From NCBI GenBank assembly GCA_963576725.1, contig OY755239.1, positions 55,205,640-55,269,639 on the forward strand: a stretch of 64,000 bases of DNA, written 5' to 3'. The position numbers and the translations under genes are program-made. The notes beneath the pieces were generated by a model. It was not told where the DNA came from. It did not search any database and saw only the letters and a list, made by a program, of their open reading frames with translations. The number at the start of each line of letters is the position of its first letter. Position 1 is the stretch's first letter. The DNA comes from Azorinus chamasolen (lineage: Eukaryota; Mollusca; Bivalvia; Cardiida; Solecurtidae). Below are positions 21,901-36,900 of the stretch, piece by piece.

Positions 21901-24900
21901 CAAGCGTCAAAACTTAGTTAAAAAGGACCCTAAGTCATTCTCAACGTTAAAAAGGACCCTGGGTTGATTGTCAACGTTTAAGGTATAGGAGATATGCTCT
22001 GGACAAGCTTTTTGTATCTGGTAAGATATAGAAGATATGCTCCGGACTGTAAAATTGAGGTCAAAGGTCAAGGTCAAGGTCAGTGATCTGAAAATGGTAC
22101 ACGACTCTCCGCCATCCCAAGATGAACTCACAAATCAAATTTGGAATCCGTAGCTGGTAAGGTATAGGAAAAATGCTCCGGACAAGCTTTGTGTAAAATC
22201 TAGGTCAAAGGTCAAGGTCACAGTGACCTGAAAATGGTACGCGACACACCGTCATCCCAAGATAAACTCACACATTAAATTTGGAATCCGTAGCTGGTAA
22301 GGTATAGGAGATATTCTCTGGACAACCTTTTTTGTAACATTGAGGTCGAAGGTCAAGGTCAAGGTCACAGTGACCTGAAAATGGTACGCGACACTCCGCC
22401 ATCTGAAGGTGATCTCACACACCAAATTTGGAATCCGTATCTGGTAAGGTATAAGAGATATGCTCTGGACAAGCTTTTTGTAAAATCGGTCAAGGTCAAG
22501 GTCAAGGTTAAGGTCATAGTGACCTGGAAATGGTACATGACACTCCGCCATCCCAAGATGAACTCACACACCAAATTTGGAATCTGTAGCTGGTAAGGTA
22601 AAGGAGATATGCTCCGGACAAGCTTTTTGTAAAATCGGTCAAAGGTCATGGTCAAGGTCACAGTGATCTGAAAATGGTACGAGACACTCCTCCATCCCAA
22701 GATGAACTCACACACCAAATTTGGAATCCTTAGCTGGTAAGGAATAGGAGATATACTCCGGACAAGCTTTTTGTAGCTGGTAAGATATAAGCCGTTTTTA
22801 AAATCGAGGTCAAAGGTCAAGGTCAAGGTGACCTGGAAATGGTACGCGACACTCCGCCATCCCAAGATGAACTCACACAGCAAATTTGGAATCTGTAGCT
22901 GGTAAGGTAAAGGAGATATGCTCCGGACAAGCTTTTTGTAAAATCGGTCAAAGGTCATGGTCAAGGTCACAGTGATCTGAAAATGGTACGCAACACTCCT
23001 CCATCCCAAGATGAACTCACACACCAAATTTGGAATCCTTAGCTGGTAAGGTATAGGAGATATACTCCGGACAAGCTTTTTGTAGCTGGTAAGGCATAAG
23101 CTTTTTTTAAAATCAAGGTCAAAGGTCATGGTCAAGGTCACAGTGACCTGAAAATGGTACGCGACACTCCGCCATCCCAAGATGAACTCACACAGCAAAT
23201 TTGGAATCTGTAGCTGGTAAGGTAAAGGAGATATGCTCCGGACAAGCTTTTTGTAAAATCAAGGTCAAAGGTCAAGGTCAAGGTCACAGTGACATGAAAA
23301 TGGTACGCGACACTCCCCCATCCCAAGATGAACTCACACACCAAATTTGGTATCCGTAGCTGATGTGACAAAGGAAATATACTCCGGACAAAATGTACAC
23401 ACACCCACCCACCCACCCACACACCCACCCACCCACACACCCACCCACCCACACACCCACACACACACACACCCACACACGCACGGTGCGATCACTATAT
23501 GCCGCCAAAGCCTAGCTTTGGGGGCATAATAAAAATAAAATCTAATTAATAATCATGATGTAATTATTTTTTACATAAATAATCATGGAGTAAAGGGTTA
23601 ACAGACAGAAATGTGTGCTACCACTTACTTCCTCGTTAGCGTCCTCCTCTCCTATGCTTTGGTCTTTGTTCACAAGTGTAGATAAAACTTCTAGCCTAAG
23701 TAAAACCTGAACCTGATACCTGCAAGAAAAGAATAATAACCCTTTGCTTCATGAAAATTCATGTATCACAATGATATAAATTAGCTGATTCCTTTATAAG
23801 GGCATGTGAACATGGAAAGTTTTAGCCTAGGCAGAAGATGTACATTTAGATCTACATGTATATCATTTCATAAGCAAACCCTGATCAGATGGTTCCTATA
23901 GAGTAGATTCTGATAAAAATGCTCCAAAAGGAGCCATCTGATCTGGATCTACTCTGTTTGCAATGGGATTAAAAGGCATAGCGTATAACTGTTTTTTCTG
24001 CGGGAACATATTATTTGCGGAATTTTGTGGGTGCCGTCCGGCCGCAAATAATATATGAGCAAAATATTCATTAGATTTCCCCCCCTAGTCGCCCCATAGC
24101 AACGTTACTTCGCTTCTCCTTTTTTTCGCACTGCTGACATGCACATGATTATCATGTGTATCCCATACAGCAGTACACAAAAGCCATGTGACACATTATC
24201 GACAAACCGACATATACGTGTTTATAACAGTTTGTGATTTTGGTTGGATAGTACCGTTTTGAAACAATGGTGCTTCTAAAAACACAATGTCTACTTCCGG
24301 TTTTGCAAACAAGTTTGCTTTAAAAAAAAAAAAGTTACTACACCTAACACTCACTTCTTGAAATAGTAATTAATGTTTTATTAGCTCATTATCTTAAAAA
24401 CAAAATCGCTAATAATATGCACACCTGTTTTAACACATGTCATCTTATTAAACAATTAATTCTATTGATATGTACCCTCGTAATATGGTGCACTTATGAA
24501 GTGTGAAAAACACGCGGCATCGGGAGACAGACAATCTAACAGGTAGGGTATAACTGTGTTTGCCATCCTTTTGTATTCGAGTAATTAGAGTGTGAAATGC
24601 AAATAAATAGCTTCTCAGGGCCTAAATGGTATAACAATATTGAACATATAAGATTTTTGATCATGGACAGAATCAATAAAATGGAATATTGAAAAGTGAT
24701 TTTGTTTTTAACTGTTGTAGAAACTGCATAATCAGATGTTAAAAGTTCCATAAGCCAACTGAGCAGACCCTGGTCAGATGGCTCCTACAGGGGGGTCAAC
24801 TCTATTTGCATATGGGTGAAAGGGTTAAAGACAATAGATCTGATTCTACAGTGTCTGCCACAGTCAATTATTTTCTTATAAATAATACTGTTAAGAAATT

Positions 24901-27900
24901 TGGCTAATTAAATATCTATTTTAAATCCTTGTGACTTAATTGTACAACAAACCCTTATCATTTATCTACCATTTATAGAGGACTGTGACGTGTCTTAGGA
25001 TTGTTACTATTTAGTTTTAATAGTCATGTTCCATTCAGTGCTTTAGGAGAAGATGTCGTTTAAAGAAATTGTTCTTAAAATCTACTGTTAGCTCTGGACC
25101 TTTTTATGCAACGGACCAAAACTGTTATATCACTTTAATAGAAGACAGCCTATAAATAATATCTGTGAAGTTTGATGAAATTCTCAATAGTTCTGGATGA
25201 GATGTTGTGTAAAAAAAAATTTGACCATAGATGAATGCAGACAAATGGCAATTCCGATCGCTCACCTTTGCACCTTTTTCCAGCTAAGCTAAACAGGTAG
25301 AGTTTGGCTGAGAAATATGAAAAACATTTATCATTCTGTGAAGATTGACTGAAATCCAGTCAACAGTATCAAAGTCATGGCTGAGGCATAACCTGACCAA
25401 ACAGACAGATGATTTTAGTAAACAGCCTAACGATAAGACAAAAAAAAAAAGATTCTTGTTTTACAAAGACCATTTCAACAGAACTCACTCTGCAATTTTC
25501 TCTTCCTGTGTGACACTATCGCCTGCTGTGTTGTATTTCTCTCTCAGTTTTGTCCCTGGCAGCAGTAAACACTCCTCCAGTACTGACTGGCACCGAGCCT
25601 ACATACCAAAAAATAGATTGTGAGTAGCAAGAACACAAAGACAATTCAAGTGGATTCATACAGTAATTGAATAAAAAATCAGCAGAAATGGATATGAAAC
25701 TAACATCTGTTCATATGGTATGATAAATTAAAATATCTCTAAAGAAGTCTAATAATGAATATTCAAAGAGGAACTAGAATCCCCCCCCCCCTGAAAATTT
25801 TTCGAAGTCCCACAAATCTGCAGAAAATCATCGAATCAGAACAGGAATAAGATATGCACAACTAGGCATGGTGCTGATCAATCTAATAAAGTTTCATGAA
25901 AATCGGACCAAAGGTTTTGGAGAAACCATGTGGACAAATTAAAATTGTACAGACGGACGCTGCCCACTCGGGGAGACATAATAATCCATAAGAGTTTAAA
26001 GGAAGAGTTCATTCATTATGAAAGGGTATAATTTGTGAGAGGATGTCCAATGACAAACAGTACAGATCCTGATCAGAGGCCCGGCTCTATCTGTTATTCC
26101 AGTATAGCCCTACAATTTTTGTTTGTGGAGGGTTAACCCTTTCCCTGTTCAATATTCTTGTAAGAAATAATGACATCATGAATTTTCATTAGCTGAATTT
26201 TTAAAATGTAAACTTTTCAAGGGAATGTTTTACTTTAACAAAAGCTGTAAAATCACATCTATATCATAAGCAAACAGAGCAGACTCTGATCAGATGGCTA
26301 TAGGAGCCGTCTAATCTTGGTCTACTCTGTTTGTAAATGAGTGAAAAGGCGTTTATATGAGGAAAAGTGTTAATAAGACAGGCATACAACTTAGATCATT
26401 GACAAGATGGATGGGAACTTTATATCCGATAATGATATAAGCTGATTGACCCTGGTTTTAACCCTTTGCCTGTTGAATATTCATGTGAAAAATAAATACA
26501 TCATGAATATATTCGCTAAATTTTTATAATGGCATAAGATATTTGTCAAAGTTATCCATTGGAAACAATTCCTTGCACATATTATTAGTTATACAGATCA
26601 TTGGCGGGGTATCTGACTTTTTGTTTTCTGCTGAGGAAAAGCATGTTGCCCGAGCCGTTAGGCGAGGGCTACATGTATTTTCCTCAGCAGGGAATAAAAA
26701 GTCAGATATCCCGCCAATGATCTGTATAACGATTTTATTATACTGCAAAGTTTAATATTTGTAGCAGTTAATTAGCGTTGTTAATGTAGGCGTCGTTTTG
26801 CTTCCCCTCAGGGGCCTCTTACTGTAAGGTAAGGGCTTATATCACTCTGTGACCCTAGTTCACCGAGTATAATAACCAGTTCATTATATTTGTGGATAGA
26901 AAGGGATCTTCCAAGTGCATTAGTTTCTCAAAGGATTGAAAGAATCAGACGTTAGTAAAACTTTCAGCAGGTCAGCGGTTAAGCAGGCACTATTTTTAGC
27001 ATGAGAACGGTTTAACTTACTTGAGGGATTTTTGGCGCAATTCCGATGTCATTTGGATGACGTCAAAATAACGGTTTTATAATATTCAAACAATGGGCGT
27101 TGGAATGAGCGGCTATACTGCAATTTACAGGTATGTGTACTGTGCATGTGCATAAATAAAATCTGAATCGAATTGGGTGTGGATTGTCTTTGTAAAAGCG
27201 GGGTTTGGGGGCTAATCGGTACTTGCACAAACACTTTTACAACATTTGCAGCATCAGAGCAGAATAAGACCTTCGCCACGTATCGGGTTCATTTACATTG
27301 TTATACAACAACTATAACAACAAGAGATGTCACAGTCACGTGACAAATGCCCCCAAAAATTGTACCCTGTGGCCTTGACCTTTGACCCATGGACCAGGGA
27401 GTTGACACATCGTCTTTGTGTGGTGAACATTTGTGCCAGGTTCCTTTGAAATCCATTCACAGATAAACAAGTAATTGTACCCTGTGACCTTGACCTTTGA
27501 CCTATGGACCAGGGAGCTGAACGCGACACATCGTCTTTGTCTGGTGAACATCTGTGCCAAGTTATATTGAAATCCATTGATAGATAAAGATGTTACAGAC
27601 CGGACACGAAATTTGTGACAAAGTAATTGTACCCTGTGACCTTGACCTTTGACCTATGGACCAGGGAGTTGAAAGCGACACATCATCTTTGTCTGGTGAA
27701 CATTTGTGCCAAATCATATTGAAATCCATTGATATATAAAGAAGTTACAGACCGGACACGAAATTTGTGACAAAGTAATTGTACCCTGTGACCTTGACCT
27801 TTGACCTATGGACCTGGGAGTTGAAAGCGACACATCGTCTTTGTGTGGTGAACATTTGTGCCAAGTTACATTGAAATCCATTGATAGATAAAGAAGTTAC

Positions 27901-30900
27901 AGGCCGGACACAAAATTTGTTACAAAGTAATTGTACCCTGTGACCTTGACCTTTGACCCATGAACCTGGGAGTTGAACGCGACACATTGTCTTTGTGTGG
28001 TGAACATTTGTGCCAAGTTATATTGAAATCCATTGATAGATAAAGAAGTTACAGACCGGACACGAAATTTGTGACAAAGTAATTGTACCCTGTGACCTTG
28101 ACCTTTGACCCATGGACCTGGGAGTTGAACGCGACACATCGTCTTTGTGTGGTGAACATTTGTGGCAAGTTATATTGAAATCCATTGATAGATGAAGAAG
28201 TTACAGACCGGACACGAAATTTGTGACAAAGTAATTGTACCCTGTGACCTTGACCTTTGACCCATGGACCAGGGAGTTGAACGCGACACATTGTCTCTGT
28301 CTGGTGAACATTTGTGGCAAGTTATATTGAAATCCATTGATAGATGAAGAAGTTACAGACCGGACACGAATTTGGGACGGAAGGACAGACGGACGGACGG
28401 ACGGACATGCTAACAAATGGGTAGTTGTGTGACTTTTTCCTTTGATCTTTTCTTGTGGGACTAGTCCCACAAGAAAAACTATTTTTGGCTCTAACTTTGG
28501 AAAAGAATGATCTGGAAGCTAACCCTAACCCTATGTCCCACAACTGGCCAGGTCACAAGAGATGGCCAGGTTAATGATTTTACTTGTGCGACTAGTTAGA
28601 AAAAGTCACACAACTACCCATTGGTGAGTGCGGACGGACAGACGGAAGGACGGACAATGCGATTACTATATGCCCGCCTTTGGGGGCATAAAAATGTTTC
28701 TAAATGGATAACCTTTTTCCGCCCCAAACTCTTGTTATTTCGTTTGAGAGCAGTTGTTTGAATCGAATCGACGAAGTGAAGCTAGTCGGCCATTATTATT
28801 TTGTTATAGCAAGGAAGCGAGGCCCTCGACGGCGGAAATTCCATTGTTGCTCATGACTCCATAAATACATCAGAATTTAGAGGGATACACGGCTTTTATA
28901 AATGGCTAACTGACCAATCAAAATCGAGGATTTTACTTTGCAGTATAATAAGAAGTGATGTAAAAGAGGACACACAGTCCTTAACAACAATTAACCCATT
29001 ACTCCATAAATATTCATGTATGAAATAAAGTATGTATGAATATTAATTAGCTTTATTTTTATAATGATCTTTGAACACAGTAGTTTTTGACCATGGCAGG
29101 AACTGTATGTTCAGATCTATATCATTTCATAAGCAACAGAGCAGACCTTGATCAGACAGCCCCTATAGGAGAAAGACATATTTATGGAGTAATGGATTGA
29201 TGTTCCCCGTATTTATCTTGGGGGATAAATATTTGACTTCTTACCTCAGCATCCTCCTGTGATGTTTGTTTCAGATAATGCAGGGCAACTGTAATCATGG
29301 TCTGTACAGTAGATTCTATACTAGTTATCTCCCTTGACGAAATTTTTTCATAGGTGAAAATCAAGTAGTTCTTCAATTCTTCCTCATTTTTTAAATCTGA
29401 AATTTATACAACAGGTGAATTTGTGTGACAAAGCTTTTTGACAATATAGACAAAGATGTAACCCAAGGCCTCATCAGAATCTAAAACATTTCAACACTCT
29501 GGCAAGTGTTTCTGTTAGAAAAGATTTGTGCATGAGATGTACATGAGATCTGAAACACATCAATTCTGCCAAATGGAAATTACAGTAAAACCCCTCTAAA
29601 CTGGAATTCCAGTTGAGAAGAATTCAGATACATTTAGGCAGGTGGCTGCTTAATGCTGGGTGAAAGTCATGCAGAAAGCTCCTAGAGCAGCTTTCTTCAT
29701 GACTTTCACCATGCATTAAGCTGCCACCTGTCCAAGACTGATATTTTAAATAGACTATTTAAAACTGAACATCCCATGTAGAGAGATTTTACTGTACTTA
29801 GTGTAAAAAAGGATTAATACCTGACACCTGGGCAGCTATCTCTGGCCGCTGCCTGTCTTGTTTGTCTCTCTTGGTGCCGCCGTCTTCCCTCTCTGACTGT
29901 CCTCTTACCTTCACCACCTCCTTGCTCTTGTTTAGGATCATGTCGGTACGGCTCAGCGAGGCGCGTGATGCCTTCCCCTTGTAAGGCAACTCAAACTTGT
30001 CAGGCTCTTGTTTTGGAGGATCTGAAGAAACTGCAGATGGTATCTTATGTTTAATTTTTAACAATTTATTCCATGATTATTCATGCAAGAAGAATAGCTT
30101 AATCATAACATATAAACAAGTAAGGTTTTTGCCATGGCAGATACTGTAGAATCAGATCAATATAATTCCACAATCAAATATAGTAGACCCTGATCAGGCT
30201 AGCCTATGGAGTAATAGGGTTATTTGTTTTGGTGCCAAATAATTTTTTCTGCAAACAATGACGTCTGTTTGAAGTTTTCAGAGTGGCCATTTCCACATCA
30301 AGTTCTCTAAAACACATGTGGTGTGTCAAATATTTTGGAATGATACGTGAAGATTTACTTGGTGTCTTATCTGGATCAAAACTGTTTGAAAACTTAATAA
30401 CAAATTCACTCAGTGCAGCACGCCGTTAGTTGCTTTCCAATGACTTTGCAGGTGAAAGAGTTAATATGTCTACCAAAACTACTCAGTATCTCATCTGGTT
30501 CTAAACTGTTTGCAAAGGGTAATCACTAATATACATGTATATGCAGCAGGCTAAATGTTAATGTACTCAATATTGTCCAGAAAATAGAAATATCTAGAAT
30601 TATATCCATAAGATATGGAGATGTCTATATTGGTGTATTAACCCATTACTCCATAAATACTTCTTTCCAAACAGAGTAGACCCAGATCAAATGACTCTTA
30701 GAGTCTGCTCTATTTGTATATAAAATAATATAGAAATGATTCTATAGTTTCTTCCATGGACAAAAATCCCTGTTTTCCTGTGCCATTTTAAAATCTAATC
30801 ATATTAATATTCATATCATTATTTCTTATATGAATATTCATGGCATAACAGTCTAACAGTTTTAGACTTCTGAAGGTTTTTATGCATCACAACTTTTGCA

Positions 30901-33900
30901 ATGAATAGCTATGAAAGGTGATTTCAACCCATTTCTTGTAAAACAGACAAGTTCACTACTGGCAAACCAGACCTGTTGTTGAGGTAGGTGGGACAGGTGT
31001 CTCCCTCAGTCCTGGTGGACGGCTTTCTTGCTTGTAGCACTTCTGCAACTGCTTTAGTGTTGACATCTCGTCACTAGACAAGAAATCCAGTTCCCCTATC
31101 CTGCAAAGATAAGAAATGTCAAAGATATGTACAGTAACCCCCCTCTAAACCAGACATTCAATTTAGTATAAATAACAGTCTTGGAGACAGGCGGCTGCTA
31201 GAGGATCTTTCTGCATGACTTTCACCCTGCATTAAGCAGCCACCTGCCCAACAGTATCTAAATTCTTTTCTACTAAAATTCCGGTTTAGAGCAGTTTTAC
31301 TGTATATGCTTTATACCACATCTATATGCTTTATACCACATTACATGTTTTTCAGACTTATTTTATCCCTTTGAAAACAGATTTTTTACAGTGAAAGGCA
31401 TATTAATAGAGTAAAGGGTTACAGGCAAAAACACAACAGTTGCAGGGTTTCCCCCATGATTTTCCTATAGGTGCCATCTGATCTGGATCTGCTCTGTTTG
31501 CTAATGGAATTTGATAGATCTGTTTTTTTACTTTCTAAAATGATTACAATGTTCCACTTTCAATATTTCGTTTTAACTATTTGTCCATGAATATTCAGTA
31601 GGTATCGAAATTTGGAATAAACATAGGACAGGGAAAGGGTTAATGCACCAGCTTATCTGTACTTCTGGAGCTACCTTTGGTTGAGTTTGTTGATCAGCCC
31701 TTTTAGGTTGGAACCAGGTCCTGGAAGGTACCATCTGTCCATCAACTTCCCATCAAAGCCTCTGTCCAGGGATGGTTCACTCTCATCTGTCGAATACAAT
31801 TTCAATCACATTTGATGGGGAGAATTTCATTATAATCTTCATTTCGCCTTTTATTCCATGAATATTCATGTAAGAAAAATTGACATCATGAATATTAATT
31901 AGATTAATTGTCGTAATAGCACATTGACACAGGAAGTTTTGGGCATGGCAGTAAATGTAGAATCACATCTATATTATATCATAAGCAAACAGAGAAGACC
32001 CTGATCAGACGGCTCCTACAGGAGCTGTCTGATCTGGGTCTACTCTGCTTGCAAAGAAAGGCGTAGTTATGGAGTAAAAGTTTAGTTAGCATACAATAGC
32101 ATACAATACAGTATTTTGTGTCTGGTGAAACAAAACAACAATGTAGAGTAAAACCTCTCTAAAGTGGCCACTCATACCTATTTGCTGTTTTTTCAGACAG
32201 GTGGTATCAATGTATTATATCTTAGACAGGTGGTGGCGGCTTAAAGTGATAATTTCTACAATAAATGCATATTTTCAATAAAATCATAAAAAATGGTTTT
32301 GGTTATATTCAAATGTTCTTATAAAAATTGTCAATTTGAACTTATAAAAAAATACTCCAGTGATACAAAATAAATTATTTTCATTGCCCCTTACTATTTC
32401 AAACAGTTATGAAACTAAAACACAACTCAAATACTTGGCAAATAACATCAGGGTCTTTGGAAAGTTTTGTCTGTTTCAGCATTTATTTGATTTTTTTTTT
32501 TTTGTGATATACCTCTTTTCAGCATATAAACAAATGATTTATCTAAGTTTTAGGAATTTTTAAAACGCATTGCAAATATAGACTATCACTTTAATGCAGG
32601 ACAAAACGGATGCTAAAGAAATCCTGCATTTTTTTTCTGTACAAAGAAGCCAACTGCTTTAACAGACTCCATTCTCTCACTTCCACATATTTTTGTCTGC
32701 AAAATATGCTGTTTTAATGCCCTTCCCTTTACTTTTAACCCTTTGCTCCATAAATATGCCTTTCTACGCCTTTGCAAACAGCTAAGACCCAGATCAGAAG
32801 GGTCCTGTAAGAGCCGTCTGATCAGGGTATGCCCTGTTTGCTTATGAAATAATATAGATATGATTTTACATGTTTTGCTATGGACAAAAAATCCTGTATC
32901 CTTGTGCTATTATAACAATTCATGTAGTTAATAATCATTTCATTATTTCTTACATGAATATTCATGTAGTAAAGGGTTAACCCTTAATTCTATAAAAATG
33001 CCATTCTACGCATTTGGAAACAGAGTAGACCCAGATCAAATGGCTCCTATAGGAGCCATCTGATCAGGGTCTGCTCTTTTTGCTTATAGCATTATATAGA
33101 TGTGAATCTACAGCTCATGACATGGCAAAAACTTTCAGTGGTTATGTGCCATTAATATAAAAAATCTATTAATAAACATTCATGGCATCATTATTTTTCT
33201 ACATAAATATTCATGGAGTAAATGGTTAAAAATCATAAAAACAGTATCAAACATCTTGTGTATTGATGAAATGCCAATCTACACGGTATCTCATCTGGAT
33301 CCAAACTGCTTATAAATGTTTATCATATATTCGCCTATGCTACAGAGGTACTGATATATTACCAGGTACTTAACTCTGCACATGCTGAGAGGCATTCTGG
33401 TGAATTTGCAAACAGAGCAGACCTAGATCAGATTGCTCATGCAAAAAGGGGCATAATTCACAGTGGCAAAGGCAGGTGGTAGCTTAATGCAGGACGACAG
33501 TTATGCAGAAAGCTCCTATAGGAGCTTTCTGCATAATTTTTACCCTGCATTAAGCAATAACCTGCTTATGAAGACAGCCATGTCTGTTCATTAAGTGGTC
33601 ACATTAGAGAGGTTTTACTGTACTTAACTCTGTACTTGCTGAGAGGCATTCTGGTGCTTTTGCAAACAGGGTAGACCTAGATCAGATGGCTCTTGCTGTC
33701 TGATTGTTTATGGAATTATACAGATCTGATTCTACAGCTTTAGCCATAGACAAACAATCCTGTATACACAATCCAAACGCACAAATTATTTAACTGAATT
33801 TGTACATTACAATGGCATATGAACATAAGATATTTTGCCATGACAGAAACTGAAGAATCAGACAATTCCTACAGGAGCTGTCTGATCTTGGTGTACTTTG

Positions 33901-36900
33901 TGAAGGCGTTAAAATTCCTCTCTATCAGGCAGTCTTAAAACTCATTTTTTTTTTATATAAACCTTGAGTTAAAAAACGCAAACCTGTTTCTTTTGTGGTA
34001 CGTATTGACGATAGAAGTCGATTGACCAGGTCATCGCAAGACTTTGATTTGCTGGGGGATGTAACTCTATTCATTTCTTGATTCATAAGAGCTTTCTCCA
34101 TGCTAAGTGATCTCCCTTTTGTCAACACACTTATGGTTGCCACATGAGCATTGTAAGGTTCAAGTACTGCAAGCAAACCAGAGTTCTTGCATAAGAGTAC
34201 CTGAAAATACAAAAAAAATCACACATTAACACTTTGCCCAATAGACAAGCCAACAGAGTTGACCAGGATCAGAGTTGTTGAACAGGTTCTGCTCTGTTTA
34301 CTTATTAATGCATTCCCTCATATTGACGTCTTTTGGTGCCTCTGTAAAAGTCACTTTTTGAAACCATTGTGATAAATAGAGCATTTGCTCCTATGGAGCA
34401 AATGCTCTATTTATCACAATGCTTTCAGAACTAAACAATTCTAAAAAGTTTCCCTTTCTCTAGTTAATTCCCCTTTTCGGTAGGTTTATTCAAAGAGGTT
34501 AGGTCTAAAAATAGCCTATGAGGGAATGGGTTAAATAGCATATATACCTCTTTCTACAGTATCTGCAATGGTATAAATTCCCTTGTTCATAATGCAACTA
34601 TACATTTTCAGCTAATTCATATTCATACAATACTATTTCTGACATAAATCATCACCGAAAAAAGTGTTAATTAAAGCTACCACTGAGGATGAGTTAACTG
34701 TTTGCAAGCTAGTGGCAAATTCATGACAAACTTATGCAAAAAATTTGAATCCAGATGTCGATTAACCCTTTCCCGGTTCTACATTTATTCCGAATTTCAA
34801 TACCTACTGAACATTCATGAATAAAATAGTTATAATGAATTATGGAAAGTAGATCACTGTAGCCAATTTAGAAACTAAAGAAACAGATCTATCAAATTCC
34901 ATTAGCAAACAGAGCAGACCCTGATCAGATGGCTCCTATAGAAGCCATCTGATCTGGGTCTCCCCTGTTTGCAGATGCATGAAAAGGCGTTTATATGAAG
35001 GAAAGGGTTAACTAAGTGTCCCATCAGGATCCTAACTATTATGGCTTCTGAAAATCAATGGAGAAAATCCTCTTTTGACAGATGACTATTTCCTATTGTG
35101 GAAGGAATTACGACAAACATTGTAATCAGATGCCAAAATGTGTCTACCAAATAAGATCACGCTCTGTGAATATGCATATTAGAGTTATTTCCATAAATCA
35201 GAATATGGTCCTTGTAATGATGGACAAGACTGGGAAGTTTGGTGATATTAGGAACAAAGACGTCTGAAGGATAACCCTTTCCCTCATATAAACACATTTT
35301 CACGCATTTTCAAAGAAAGTAGATCCAGATCAGATGGCTCCTATAGCTGCCTGATCAGGGTCTGCTGTGTTTACTTTTGACATGATAAAGATATGATACT
35401 ATCATTTTAACCAAAGCAAAAAAAAATCACTTCAAAAGTTTACAATATTAAAATTAAATATTCATGATGTCATATTTCTTACATGAATATTGAACAGGAA
35501 AAGGGTTAACCCTTTCCCTCATATAAACATGTGTTCACACATTTTCAAACAGAGTAGACCCAGATCAGACGGCTCCTATATAGCTAGTGGAAATTGAAAG
35601 ATCTGTTTCTTTACTTTCCAAAATAGCTACAATGTTCCACCTAATTTTGTTCATAAACATTCAGTAGGTATTGAAATTTGGAATGAACATAGAACTGGGA
35701 AAGGGTTAAAACACATGTAAATGTAATCCTCAACACAACTCAACTAACCAGTAGAAACTGCCTAGTAGAAAGAGTGCAGAGAAGATTCTGCAGCATGTAA
35801 GACTTGATCTTTTGAGTTTTTCCCCCAACATGCAGCATCTCTTCACAGAAGTAGCAGCCATCCCCACTTGTTTCCATAGTTACGGATTGTTTTGGAAGTA
35901 CCCCATAGGCCTGAAGTGTTGTCAATGGTACAGACAGCTCAGGCTCTTTTCCCTGTTTCCTCAATGCTGTGATATTCTCTAACTCTTTATTCCTGCTAAA
36001 GAGAAATATCATAATCATTCCATTGCTATTCCAACATTTCTGATCCAATGAAAGGTTGTTAAACATTGAACTGGTTTATTAGTTTCATTAACCCTTTCCC
36101 TGTTCTAAATTTAGCCCAGATTTCAATACCTACTGAATATTCATTAGCAAAATAGTTAGAGAGAAATATTGAAGGTGGAGCATTGTAGGCATTTTAGAAA
36201 GCAAAGAAACAGATCTATCAAATTCTATTAGCAAACAGAGCAGACCCTGATCAGACGGCTCCTCTAGGAGCCGTCTGATCTGGGTCTACTCTGTTTGCAA
36301 ATGCGTGAAAACACGTTTATATGAGGGAAAGGGTTAAAGCTATTTTTGTTAAACCTTTCCGTGTTCAATATTCAAAGCCATGGCAGAAATAATCATGACA
36401 TCATAACTAAGAATTCGACAAAATGTGCACATGACATAATTAACACTGGAAGTGTTGGCAATCGCAGAAACTGTAAAATCAGATCTATGTACATAATTCA
36501 ACTTTCAAATAGAACAGACCCTGACCAGACGATTCCTCAAGGAGCCATCTGATCTGGGTCTCCTCTGTTTGTAAAGGTGTCAAAAAGCATCTACAGTAAA
36601 ACCTGTCTTAGGTGAACATCCAAAAGGTCTAATTCTGTGTAAGGTGGTGGTAGCTTAAAGCAAATCAAAAGTAATGCAGAAAGCTCCTATAGAAGTGTTC
36701 TGCATTGCCTTTGTCCTACATTATGCAAACCACCCACTTTTTAAAAATTTCTATGTTCAATCAATGAATGGTTGCTTTAAACCGGATCTACTGAATACCA
36801 GGAAAAGTGTTATACACTAAGTTTAACCCTTACAGTGTGGGGCATGAGTCACTAATGTTCTTTGCAAACAGTGTAGACCCAGATGAGATGGCTCTCATCA

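Larger units (their letters stand above)
26735..28951. mobile_element. possible 2.2-kb element bounded by a 16-bp inverted repeat
   Basis: TTATTATACTGCAAAG at 26735-26750 and its exact complement at 28936-28951. Contains the Helentron-like element 27317-28692. No transposase seen. Boundaries rest only on the 16-bp match. Confidence 0.35.

Noticed and set aside
22365..23198. 277-aa ORF on the minus strand
   Set aside because: It is the ~148-bp satellite of the Helentron-like element read through in frame; the peptide repeats with the DNA period and has no recognisable domain.
22000..23390. CRISPR-like array
   Set aside because: Regularly spaced repeats, but units are ~148 bp throughout with no unique spacers, in a eukaryotic intron.
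26543..26755. overlapping ORFs on both strands (70 and 74 aa) with similar peptides
   Set aside because: The similarity comes from the 143-bp palindrome; no protein evidence.
27745..28291. three 80-aa ORFs
   Set aside because: Spaced exactly 152 bp and identical in pattern; they are the tandem unit, not genes.
28515..28535. telomere-like CTAACCCTAACCCTA
   Set aside because: Only about two and a half units inside a transposon insertion; too short for an interstitial telomere claim.
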